A stretch of DNA of 40,653 nt from an uncultured Massilia sp. Lineage in GTDB: Bacteria > Pseudomonadota > Gammaproteobacteria > Burkholderiales > Burkholderiaceae_D. This document shows positions 24,918 through 33,057 of the stretch, in pieces; within the stretch, counting starts at the first letter, position 1, and each line of letters starts with the position of its first letter. The position numbers were made by a program, and so were the translations under genes. Where the stretch lies: the NCBI GenBank assembly GCA_913778765.1, contig CAJYXO010000228.1, positions 1 through 40,653 on the forward strand. Reading direction: 5' to 3'. The notes below the pieces were generated by a model. It did not search any database. It was not told the origin of the DNA and was given only the letters and a program-made list of their open reading frames with translations.

Positions 24918-25670
24918 TCAGGCGCCGGTGCGTTTGATGTTGAAAGGTGCGAAGCCCTGGCAGGTCGGCATCATCTCGATCAGGTTGATGTTCACGTGCG
25001 GGGGCAGGGTGGCGATCCAGTAGGCGGTCTCGGCGATGTCTTCGGCGGTCAGCGGCTGGGTGCCTTCGTAGACCTTGCTGGCGGCCGCATCGTCGCCCTT
25101 GAAGCGCACGTTCGAGAATTCGGTGCCGCCGCACAGGCCTGGCGCCAGGTTGGTGGCGCGTACGCCGGTGCCGACCAGGTCGGCGCGCAGGTTCAGCGTG
25201 AACTGTTCGACGAAGGCCTTGGTGGCGCCGTACACGTTGCCGCCCGGGTAGGGATAATGGCCGGCCACCGAGCCGAGGTTGATGACCAGGCCGCCGCCGC
25301 GTTCGACCATCGACGGCAGCACGGCGCGGGTCATGGTCACCAGGCCCTTGACGTTGGTGTCGATCATGGTCTCCCAGTCTTCCAGCGGCACTTCGTGCGC
25401 CGGCTTGGTGTTCAGCGCCAGGCCCGCGTTATTGATCAGGACGTCGATCTGGCGCCAGGACTGCGGCAGCATCGACAGCGCTTCCTCGATCGAGGCCTTG
25501 TCGGTGACGTCCATCGCGACCGGCAGCGCGGACTCGCCCAGCTCGCGGGCGAGGTCGTCGAGACGCTCTTTGCGGCGTGCGGCCAGCACCACCTGGTGCC
25601 CGTTCTTGACGAAGGTGCGCGCCATCGCGGCGCCGAAGCCGGCCGATGCGCCGGTAATGAAAACGATCAT
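24918..25670 (-). CDS. SDR family NAD(P)-dependent oxidoreductase (YdfG-like)
   Basis: This 250-residue classical short-chain dehydrogenase has the cofactor motif TGASAGFG (6-13), an ARR basic pair that favours NADP, NNAG (about 85-88), the catalytic Ser in [12 protein letters not shown] and the YGATK motif (about 147-151). Overall it resembles E. coli YdfG, a 3-hydroxy acid dehydrogenase that acts on serine, allo-threonine and malonic semialdehyde (PTCQGF and the FSNVRFKGD segment are typical). The specific substrate is inferred. It diverges from glyA. Confidence 0.87.
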   Translation of the reverse strand: MIVFITGASAGFGAAMARTFVKNGHQVVLAARRKERLDDLARELGESALPVAMDVTDKASIEEALSMLPQSWRQIDVLINNAGLALNTKPAHEVPLEDWETMIDTNVKGLVTMTRAVLPSMVERGGGLVINLGSVAGHYPYPGGNVYGATKAFVEQFTLNLRADLVGTGVRATNLAPGLCGGTEFSNVRFKGDDAAASKVYEGTQPLTAEDIAETAYWIATLPPHVNINLIEMMPTCQGFAPFNIKRTGA

Positions 25671-25787
25671 GGTGGATTTCCAAGAAGACGTGGTTGAACG
25701 GCGAATCGCGAAATTGTAGCCGAAATGACCATTCCCGGTCCGGCAAACCCGCGCCCGGCGCTTCTTGCAAGTCAGTCATCGGTTTCC

Positions 25788-25817
25788 TTGCCTGCCCTGC
25801 GTCTCATACCTTACAAT
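25788..25817 (+). promoter_or_regulatory. Candidate glyA promoter
   Basis: TTGCCT (25788-25793) and TACAAT (25812-25817) are 18 bases apart. Transcription would start near 25824, just ahead of the ZTP aptamer, a position consistent with a real riboswitch leader. Confidence 0.55.
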
Positions 25818-25834
25818 CGGGAGTTCCTTTTACG

Positions 25835-25926
25835 TCTCGCGTAACTGGCGAAAACCGCTTGCTGGCGGCGAAGGTGGAGATCCACCGGGGAGCGCGGGAC
25901 CTCGTTTGCCGTTCGCCTGGGCAGCC
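25835..25926 (+). ncRNA. ZTP (pfl) riboswitch controlling glyA
   Basis: The leader contains the conserved elements of the ZTP/ZMP aptamer in order. These are GTAACTGGCG (25841-25850), a short GGTGG/CCACC hairpin (25873-25885), the invariant CCGGGGAGCG (25885-25894) and GCCGTTCGCCTGGGCA (25908-25923). The class senses ZMP/ZTP, which accumulate when 10-formyl-tetrahydrofolate is low, and turns on folate one-carbon genes; glyA is a known target. The region between ydfG and glyA (25671-26038) otherwise holds only the promoter and the platform hairpin. Confidence 0.9.
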
Positions 25927-25959
25927 TCCGACTGGTACGTTTTCGTATCGCGGCTGCCC
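25919..25959 (+). promoter_or_regulatory. Likely expression-platform hairpin of the ZTP riboswitch
   Basis: GGGCAGCC (25919-25926) can pair with GGCTGCCC (25952-25959), with an inner TACG/CGTA stem around TTTT. The left arm uses the last conserved bases of the aptamer, so the two folds could exclude each other. There is no T-tract after it. Confidence 0.5.
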
Positions 25960-26038
25960 CGCATTGCCCTTATGCCCGGCTCCCGCCTTCGTTCAGCGCT
26001 GCCTGTTGCCTGGTACTCTTATCAATTGGAGTTTTTTC

Positions 26039-27286
<1,248 letters not shown>

Positions 27287-27316
27287 TCCCTTGACACCAC
27301 AGCGGCCCCGGCGACG

Positions 27317-27775
27317 ATGAAATGCCCGTTCTGTCAGCATGAAGACACCCAGGTCCTCGATACCCGCGTATCCGAGGAGGGCGATTCCATCCGCCGCCGG
27401 CGCCGCTGCGCCCAGTGCGACAAGCGCTTCACGACCTACGAGCGGGTCGAGCTGTCGATGCCGATCATCGTCAAGAAGAGCGGCAGCCGCACCGAATTCG
27501 AAGCCTCCAAACTGCGCGGCAGCCTGATGCTGGCCCTGCGCAAGCGTCCCGTGGCCGCCGGCGCGATCGACGCCGCCATCGCCTCGATCGAGGAAAAGCT
27601 GCTGACCAGCGGCCGCCGCGAGGTCGACAGCGTCTACGTCGGCGAACTCGTGATGCAGGAACTCAAGCGCCTCGACAAGATCGCCTACATCCGCTTTGCT
27701 TCCGTCTACAAGAACTTCGAGGATCTGTCCGAGTTCCAGGAAGCGATCGCGGAAGTCGGCCAACCTCGCAAGTAG
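27317..27775 (+). CDS. nrdR: Transcriptional repressor NrdR
   Basis: This 152-residue protein has an N-terminal zinc ribbon (Cys3, Cys6, Cys31, Cys34: MKCPFC and CAQCDKRF) and an ATP-cone domain (about 49-139, [20 protein letters not shown] and the usual [13 protein letters not shown]). It senses ATP/dATP and represses ribonucleotide reductase genes by binding NrdR boxes. It lies 30 bases after glyA, an arrangement seen in many betaproteobacteria, and shares its transcript in all likelihood. Confidence 0.96.
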   Translation: MKCPFCQHEDTQVLDTRVSEEGDSIRRRRRCAQCDKRFTTYERVELSMPIIVKKSGSRTEFEASKLRGSLMLALRKRPVAAGAIDAAIASIEEKLLTSGRREVDSVYVGELVMQELKRLDKIAYIRFASVYKNFEDLSEFQEAIAEVGQPRK

Positions 27776-27889
27776 TTGTCTTAATCAAGCCCCCGTTTTA
27801 GTTCCCTGCCTGGCGTTGAGCGGTCACACCGGCTGACTTCAGCTCGCCTGATAACTTCTGCTCTCCTTGATCGAAACCTGGAGGTGAGC

Positions 27890-28438
27890 ATGTGCGGCTG
27901 TCGTGCCCGGCGGACATGCGCCGGCTTCACGCTGGTGGAAGTGCTGGTGGCCCTGTTCGTCGTTGCCCTCGGCGTGGCCGGGGCGGCAAGCGTGCAGGCG
28001 CTCGCCGTGCGTGCGGCCGGCGAAGCCGCGCGCTTGTCCGACGGCACGCAGTTGGCCGCCTCGCTGGCCCAGCGCATGCGCGCGAATCCGGCCGCGATGG
28101 CGCTGCCCGACGGCGCCAATCCCTATCTCGCTTTCGATATCGAACCCGGTGCGGCATTGCCAGCGGCGCTGTCCTGCTATGGCGGCGCCGACTGCACGCC
28201 CGCGCAGATCGCGCAACTGGACCTCTTCGAGACCGCGGCCGCGCTGGCAGGGCGTTTTCCCGGCGCCCGCCTGCGCGTCTGCCGCGACGACCGGCCGCCG
28301 GACGCGGCAGGGCTGCTGGCCTGGTCCTGCACCGGCGCGCCCGGCGCCCCGGTCGTTGTCAAGCTGGGCTGGCGCGTCGACGCCAGCGAAGCGGATGCGC
28401 CGGCTGTGTTCCTGGCGCTGGGAGCGGGCGCGCCATGA
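27890..28438 (+). CDS. pilV: Type IV pilus minor pilin PilV
   Basis: This 182-residue prepilin has a short basic leader and the prepilin peptidase site GFTLVEVLVALFVV (Gly -1, Phe +1, Glu +5), followed by LGVAGAASVQALAVRAA as in PilV proteins. The first 25 or so mature residues form the pilin helix; the rest is a globular domain with two disulfide candidates (SCYGGADC, VCRDD). It should join the minor-pilin priming complex at the pilus base or tip. The GGAGGTGA ribosome-binding site at 27880-27887 favours ATG 27890 over GTG 27884. Its stop overlaps pilW as ATGA. Confidence 0.85.
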   Translation: MCGCRARRTCAGFTLVEVLVALFVVALGVAGAASVQALAVRAAGEAARLSDGTQLAASLAQRMRANPAAMALPDGANPYLAFDIEPGAALPAALSCYGGADCTPAQIAQLDLFETAAALAGRFPGARLRVCRDDRPPDAAGLLAWSCTGAPGAPVVVKLGWRVDASEADAPAVFLALGAGAP

Positions 28439-29376
28439 GCTGGTCACCCTACCCGGCGCTGCGCCGGCGCCAGGCCGGACTGACCCTGCCCGAGATGATG
28501 ATCGCGCTGACGATCGGGCTGGCGGTGGTGCTGGCCGCGGGGCGCCTGCTCGGCCTGGCCAATGGCGCCTACGCCGCCCAGACCGAGCACGCGGCGATGG
28601 ACGACGGCGGACGCTACGCCCTCGAACTGCTCGGCCGCGCGGTGCGCCAGGCCGCGCATACCGACCCGCTGCAGCTGAACCTGTCGGCGCCGGTCGATAA
28701 GGGGCCGGCGCGGCTGGCCGGGCTGGACGCCAGTTCGCTCGGCTCTGCTTCGCCGGGCATCGCCCTGCCGTTGCCGGCGGCGGCGAACGGCAGCGACGTG
28801 CTGGCGGTGCGCTTTCCCGGCGCCGGCGCGGCGCCCGCGGGCGACGGCAGCGTGGTCGATTGCGCCGGCTTTGCCGTCGCCGCGGGCGAGGAGGGCTGGA
28901 GCATCTTCTACGTCGCCAGGAACGGCAGCGGCGACACCGAACTGCGCTGCAAGTACCGCGGCGCCGCCAACTGGAGCGCGGACGCCGTGGTCGGCGGCGT
29001 CGACAGCTTCCAGGTGCTGTACGGCCTCGACACCGACAGCCCGCGCGACGGCGTCGCCAACCGCTATGTGAACGCCGATGCGATCCGCGCGCTCGATGCG
29101 CCGCTGGCCGGCCTGCCGGCGCCGGAGCGCAACCGCCAGACCCACTGGAAGCGCGTGGTGAGCGTACGCATCGGCCTGTTGCTGCACGGCGCGCGGCCGA
29201 CCCGGATCGATGCCGCCGGCGGCGAGTTCGCGCTGTTCGGTCCCGGCCATGCGGCGAATGCGGCGGACGGCGACGCCGGCACGCTGGTGCGCGAGTCGGC
29301 CATGCCGGACGCGCTGCGGCGGCGCGCGCGCAGGCTGTTTTCGATGACGGTGGCGCTGCCGGCGGGAGCCTTGTGA
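28435..29376 (+). CDS. pilW: Type IV pilus assembly protein PilW
   Basis: This 313-residue minor pilin has the cleavage motif GLTLPEMMIALTIGLAVVLAAG (Gly -1, Leu +1, Glu +5), then the PilW-like DDGGRYALELLGRAVRQAAH (about 60-80). A large globular domain ends with RRARRLFSMTVALP. Its start overlaps the pilV stop (28435-28438) and its stop overlaps the pilX start by one base (TGATG), so the genes are translationally coupled. It belongs to the PilVWX-FimT minor-pilin complex that primes pilus assembly. Confidence 0.87.
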   Translation: MSWSPYPALRRRQAGLTLPEMMIALTIGLAVVLAAGRLLGLANGAYAAQTEHAAMDDGGRYALELLGRAVRQAAHTDPLQLNLSAPVDKGPARLAGLDASSLGSASPGIALPLPAAANGSDVLAVRFPGAGAAPAGDGSVVDCAGFAVAAGEEGWSIFYVARNGSGDTELRCKYRGAANWSADAVVGGVDSFQVLYGLDTDSPRDGVANRYVNADAIRALDAPLAGLPAPERNRQTHWKRVVSVRIGLLLHGARPTRIDAAGGEFALFGPGHAANAADGDAGTLVRESAMPDALRRRARRLFSMTVALPAGAL

Positions 29377-30095
29377 TGAGGCTCACCCGACGGCAACGCG
29401 GCGCCGCCCTGGTCTGCGCCCTGGTCATGATGCTGGCCACGATGCTGGTCGGCGTCGCGATCTGCCGCACCGTGTTCGCGGCGACCGCCTCCAGCCGCGC
29501 CGAACGCGAACGCGGGATCGCGCGCGAGGCTGCGGAAGCGGCCCTGGTTGACGCCGAACGCGATATCGGCGGCGCCGATGCGGTGCGCGCGACCCTGTTC
29601 ACCGACGCGGGTGCAAGCGCATTCGTCGCCGGTTGCGGACGCGGCGCGAATACGCGTGGGCTGTGCCTGGCGGACTCGCCGCCTGCCTGGGAAGCGCTGG
29701 ACCTGGCCGCGCCAGGCCATCCGGCGCTCGTTCCTTACGGCTACTACACCGGCGCCGCCATGGGAACCGGCGGCGGGCTGCTGACGGCGCGCCTGCCGGC
29801 CTATCTGATCGAAAGAATCGTACCGCCCGGCGCGACCCCGGTCATGGGCAATTTCTACCGAATCACGGCGATCGGTTTCGGCAGCCAGGCGACGACCCGT
29901 ACCGTGCTGCAGTCGGTGGTTCGCCTGCCGCCGCCACCGGGAGCGCCGCCTGCACCGGCGCCGGATGCGCCTGCCACTCCGCCCCCAGCCGCGGCAGCAC
30001 CGACCGCGCCACCACCGGTCCCGCTGCCGGCCGGCCGCCTGGCCTGGCGCGAAATCGCCAACTGGCCGCAGCTGCATGCCGAAGCCGCGGAATGA
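29376..30095 (+). CDS. pilX: Type IV pilus assembly protein PilX
   Basis: This 239-residue minor pilin of the PilX type has RQRGAALVCALVMMLATMLVGVAI at the N-terminus and the family motif EAAEAALVDAERDI (about 51-64). The globular part ends with RITAIGFGSQATTRTVLQSVV. A Pro/Ala-rich segment (about 188-220) follows that normal end, then a short tail WREIANWPQLHAEAAE; this extension is unusual in length. The start overlaps the pilW stop by one base. pilY1, often found after pilX, is absent. Confidence 0.83.
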   Translation: MRLTRRQRGAALVCALVMMLATMLVGVAICRTVFAATASSRAERERGIAREAAEAALVDAERDIGGADAVRATLFTDAGASAFVAGCGRGANTRGLCLADSPPAWEALDLAAPGHPALVPYGYYTGAAMGTGGGLLTARLPAYLIERIVPPGATPVMGNFYRITAIGFGSQATTRTVLQSVVRLPPPPGAPPAPAPDAPATPPPAAAAPTAPPPVPLPAGRLAWREIANWPQLHAEAAE

Positions 30096-30116
30096 ACGAC
30101 ACCTGATGAGGAAACG

Positions 30117-30563
30117 ATGAGCATGAAAAGCGGTTTTACCCTGATCGAAATGATGGTGGTGCTGGTGATCCTGGCGATCCTGGCATCGGTGGCCTACCCG
30201 AACTATGCGAAGCACGTCGTGCGCACCCGCCGCACCGAAGGGCAGATCGCCCTGATCGAGGCGATGCAGCAGCAGGAACGCTACCGCCAGCAGTACAACA
30301 CCTATGCCGCCTTCACCGCCGGCGATGGCGATGCGCAGGCGGCAGGCTTCCGCTGGTGGTCCGGTGCCAGCGCCGCCGTCAGCGTCTATGAACTGGACGC
30401 GCATGCCTGCCCGGGGCAGGCGCTGGCCGATTGCGTGGAAGTGCGCGCCACGCCCGGCACGGCCAGGGTCGACCGGCGCTTCCAGGACCCCGAATGCGGC
30501 GCCCTGACGCTCGACAGCCTGGGGACGCATGGCGCCGAAGGGACCGGGCGTTGCTGGCCATGA
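30117..30563 (+). CDS. pilE: Type IV pilin PilE-like protein
   Basis: This 148-residue protein has a six-residue leader, the classical GFTLIEMMVVLVILAILASVAYPNY motif and a small C-terminal domain with a likely disulfide pair (HACPGQALADC) and a C-terminal GRCWP. It is of the PilE/minor-pilin class that sits at the end of PilVWX clusters, not necessarily the major pilin. GAGG lies upstream of the ATG at 30117, and the stop overlaps the next gene as ATGA. Confidence 0.85.
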   Translation: MSMKSGFTLIEMMVVLVILAILASVAYPNYAKHVVRTRRTEGQIALIEAMQQQERYRQQYNTYAAFTAGDGDAQAAGFRWWSGASAAVSVYELDAHACPGQALADCVEVRATPGTARVDRRFQDPECGALTLDSLGTHGAEGTGRCWP

Positions 30564-31129
30564 GGCGCCGGGTTTCGAAACAGCGGCAGGCCGCGTTCTC
30601 GCTGATCGAACTGCTGGCCGTGCTGACGATCGCATCGATCCTGATGGCGGCGGGCGCGCCCGGCTTGATCGAACTGATCCGCGTCCAGCAGCTGAAGACG
30701 GCGTCCGGCGACCTGTTCGCGGCGATCGGCCTGGCGCGCACCCAGGCGCTGGCGCGCGGCGAGCTGGTGACGATCCTGCCGAAGGGCGCCGGCGGCAGCG
30801 ACTGGACCCGCGGCTGGACCGTGTTCGTCGACCGCGACGGCGACCGCGCACCTGGCCCGGGCGACACCCTGCTGGCCGAGCACGGGCCGCTGGCCGAGGG
30901 GATCGCGGCCGGCTTTTCCTTCACCAGCCCGGCGCCGCCTTTCTATATCGCCTACAATGGCGCCGGGCGCAGCTGCCGCGACAGCAACCCGGCGGCGGCG
31001 CGTTACGGCACGCTGTCGCTGTTCCACGGCGGCGGCATCCGCCGTATTAAAATTAACATGCTGGGCCGGGCCCGCAGCTGCGATCCGGCGCGGGACGCAT
31101 CCTGCGACGGCCCCGCGGCGCCACCCTGA
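30560..31129 (+). CDS. GspH/FimT family pseudopilin
   Basis: This 189-residue minor pseudopilin has AFSLIELLAVLTIASILMAAGAPG at the N-terminus and the FimT/GspH-like body (LKTASGDLFAAIGLARTQALARGELVTI, GWTVFVDRDGDRAPGPGD). It closes with YGTLSLFHGGGIRRIKINMLGRARSC. The residue before the cleavage site is Ala instead of the usual Gly, which prepilin peptidases tolerate less well. The start overlaps the pilE stop (30560-30563). It completes the minor pilin set; ribD starts 22 bases later. Confidence 0.83.
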   Translation: MRRRVSKQRQAAFSLIELLAVLTIASILMAAGAPGLIELIRVQQLKTASGDLFAAIGLARTQALARGELVTILPKGAGGSDWTRGWTVFVDRDGDRAPGPGDTLLAEHGPLAEGIAAGFSFTSPAPPFYIAYNGAGRSCRDSNPAAARYGTLSLFHGGGIRRIKINMLGRARSCDPARDASCDGPAAPP

Positions 31130-31151
31130 TCGACAAGAATTAGACAACATT

Positions 31152-32258
31152 GTGCAGATACTGAGCGACACCGACGGCATGCAGCTGGCCCTGGCATGGG
31201 CGGCGAAAGGCATGTACATCACGGCGCCGAACCCGCGCATCGGCTGCGTGATCGTGCGCGGCGGCGAGGTCATCGGCGCCGGCCATACCCAGCCGGCGGG
31301 CCAGGCGCATGCCGAGATCCAGGCCCTGCGCGATGCCCAGGCGCGCGGCAACGACGTGCGCGGCGCCACCGCGTATGTGACGCTCGAACCCTGCAGCCAC
31401 TACGGCCGCACGCCGCCGTGCTCGAATGCGCTGATCCAGGCCGGCATCGAGCGCGTGGTCGCTGCGATGACCGATCCGAATCCGCTGGTGGCCGGGCGCG
31501 GCCTGGCGCAGCTGGAAGCGGCCGGTATCGCCGTCAGTGCGGGCATCATGGCCGACGAGGCCTACGAGCTCAGCATCGGCTTCTTCCACCGCATGCGCTT
31601 CGGCAAGCCCTGGGTGCGCCTGAAGACGGCGGCTAGCCTGGATGGCGCCACCGCGCTCGACAGCGGCGAAAGCCAGTGGATCACCAGTCCGGAAGCGCGC
31701 GCCGACGGCCATGCCTGGCGCGCCCGCGCCAGCGCGATCCTGACCGGTATCGGCACCGTCAAGGCCGACGATCCGCAGCTCACCGTGCGTGGTATCGATA
31801 CGCCCTTGCAGCCGCGCCGCGTGATCGTCGACAGCCGGCTCGAGATCGACCCCGGCGCACGCATCCTGCAGGGCGAGCCGTGCTGGATCGTCGCGGCCCG
31901 GGCGCATCCCGAAAAGCAGGCGGCCTTGCAGGCGGCCGGCCACGAGGTGTTCCTGCTGCCGAACGCGCATGGCAAGGTCGACCTGCCAGCCCTGATGCTG
32001 GAACTCGGCCGCAGGGAAATCAACGAACTGCACGTCGAGGCCGGCAGCAAGCTGAATGCCTCGCTGGTGCGTGAAGGCTGCGTCGACGAGCTGCTGGTCT
32101 ACCTGGCGCCCAGCCTGATCGGCCCGGGGCAGGGCATGTTCGCGCTGCCGCCGCTGGCGCGCCTGCAGGACAAATTCGCATTGCGCTTCCATGGTGTGCA
32201 GCAGGTCGGTCCCGACCTGCGCATCCTGGCGCGCTTCCATCATCGAGAAAAGGAATAG
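31152..32258 (+). CDS. ribD: Riboflavin biosynthesis deaminase/reductase RibD
   Basis: This 368-residue bifunctional enzyme performs the second and third steps of riboflavin synthesis. The deaminase domain (1-145) has the zinc ligands His53 (in HAE, 53-55), Cys81 and Cys90 (PCSHYGRTPPC). The reductase domain (about 150-368) has KTAASLDGATALDSGESQWIT, GIGTVKADDPQLTVR and the final LHVEAGSKLNASL. The start is probably GTG at 31152 (VQILSDTDGMQLAL), because the first ATG (31179) would truncate helix 1. It is followed by ribE after 2 bases. Confidence 0.92.
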   Translation: MQILSDTDGMQLALAWAAKGMYITAPNPRIGCVIVRGGEVIGAGHTQPAGQAHAEIQALRDAQARGNDVRGATAYVTLEPCSHYGRTPPCSNALIQAGIERVVAAMTDPNPLVAGRGLAQLEAAGIAVSAGIMADEAYELSIGFFHRMRFGKPWVRLKTAASLDGATALDSGESQWITSPEARADGHAWRARASAILTGIGTVKADDPQLTVRGIDTPLQPRRVIVDSRLEIDPGARILQGEPCWIVAARAHPEKQAALQAAGHEVFLLPNAHGKVDLPALMLELGRREINELHVEAGSKLNASLVREGCVDELLVYLAPSLIGPGQGMFALPPLARLQDKFALRFHGVQQVGPDLRILARFHHREKE

Positions 32259-32260
32259 GG

Positions 32261-32890
32261 ATGTTCACTGGAATCGTCGCTGCCGTCGGCAGCATCCAAT
32301 CGGTCAAGCCGCTCGAGGGCGGTTCGTTCGCCGGCGTGCGCCTGCAGATCGAGGCCGGCGGCCTGGGGCTGGACGACGTCGCGCTGGGCGATTCGATCGC
32401 CATCAACGGCGCCTGCATGACCGTGGTCGAGAAGAGCGGCAACGCGTTCGCCGTCGACGTGTCGCGCGAAAGCCTGAACCGCACCGCGGGCCTGGACCAG
32501 CCGGGCGAAGTCAACCTGGAAAAGGCGCTGACCCTGGCCGAGCGCCTGGGCGGCCACCTGGTGTCGGGCCACGTCGACGGCCTCGGCAAGGTGCACAGCT
32601 TCGAGCCGATCGGCGAGTCGTACAAGCTGGTCATCGACGCGCCTCTGGAACTGGGAAAATACCTGGCCTACAAGGGTTCGATCGTCGTGAACGGCGTCTC
32701 GCTGACCGTCAACAGCGTCGAAGACCTCGACGCGGACGGCGTCAAGGTCTGCCGCTTCGCGATCAACCTGATCCCGCACACGATCGCCGTCACCACGCTC
32801 AAGCACCTGCATGCCGGCGCCCGGGTCAACCTGGAGATCGACCTGATCGCGCGCTACGTCGAGCGCATGCTGTCCGCCCCCAAGGCCTGA
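32261..32890 (+). CDS. ribE: Riboflavin synthase, alpha subunit
   Basis: This 209-residue protein has two lumazine-binding repeats. The first starts MFTGIVAAVGSIQSV and carries GACMTVVEKSGNAFAVDVSRESL. The second starts near SGHVDGLGKVHSF and carries GVSLTVNSVEDLDADGVKV, with FAINLIPHTIAVTTL near the end. It dismutates two molecules of 6,7-dimethyl-8-ribityllumazine to riboflavin. It is coupled to ribD (2-base gap). Confidence 0.95.
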   Translation: MFTGIVAAVGSIQSVKPLEGGSFAGVRLQIEAGGLGLDDVALGDSIAINGACMTVVEKSGNAFAVDVSRESLNRTAGLDQPGEVNLEKALTLAERLGGHLVSGHVDGLGKVHSFEPIGESYKLVIDAPLELGKYLAYKGSIVVNGVSLTVNSVEDLDADGVKVCRFAINLIPHTIAVTTLKHLHAGARVNLEIDLIARYVERMLSAPKA

Positions 32891-32974
32891 GCCGTCCAGT
32901 CCATCAAGCGGTCCGGCCGCCACACCTGCGGTGGCTGGACAAATTTTCTCCGTCTCCCCAGTAATTGGCGTAGA

Positions 32975-33004
32975 CTGCCCACTGGAAATTGTTCCAGTAG
33001 GCAG
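32975..33004. repeat. Inverted repeat upstream of the S9 peptidase gene
   Basis: The inner arms ACTGGAA (32981-32987) and TTCCAGT (32992-32998) flank ATTG, and the outer arms CTGCC (32975-32979) and GGCAG (33000-33004) extend it with one mismatch. It lies about 55 bases before the peptidase ATG and could be an operator or an mRNA leader stem. Confidence 0.6.
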
Positions 33005-33057
33005 CGCATTCGCGCGCCTGTATTTACCTCGGAATAAAACAAAGCAAGGAGACCAGG

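Noticed and set aside
25694..26038. N-terminal extension of GlyA
   Set aside because: The frame is open by chance through the promoter and ZTP riboswitch; residue numbering (Lys229) and GGAG support the ATG at 26039.
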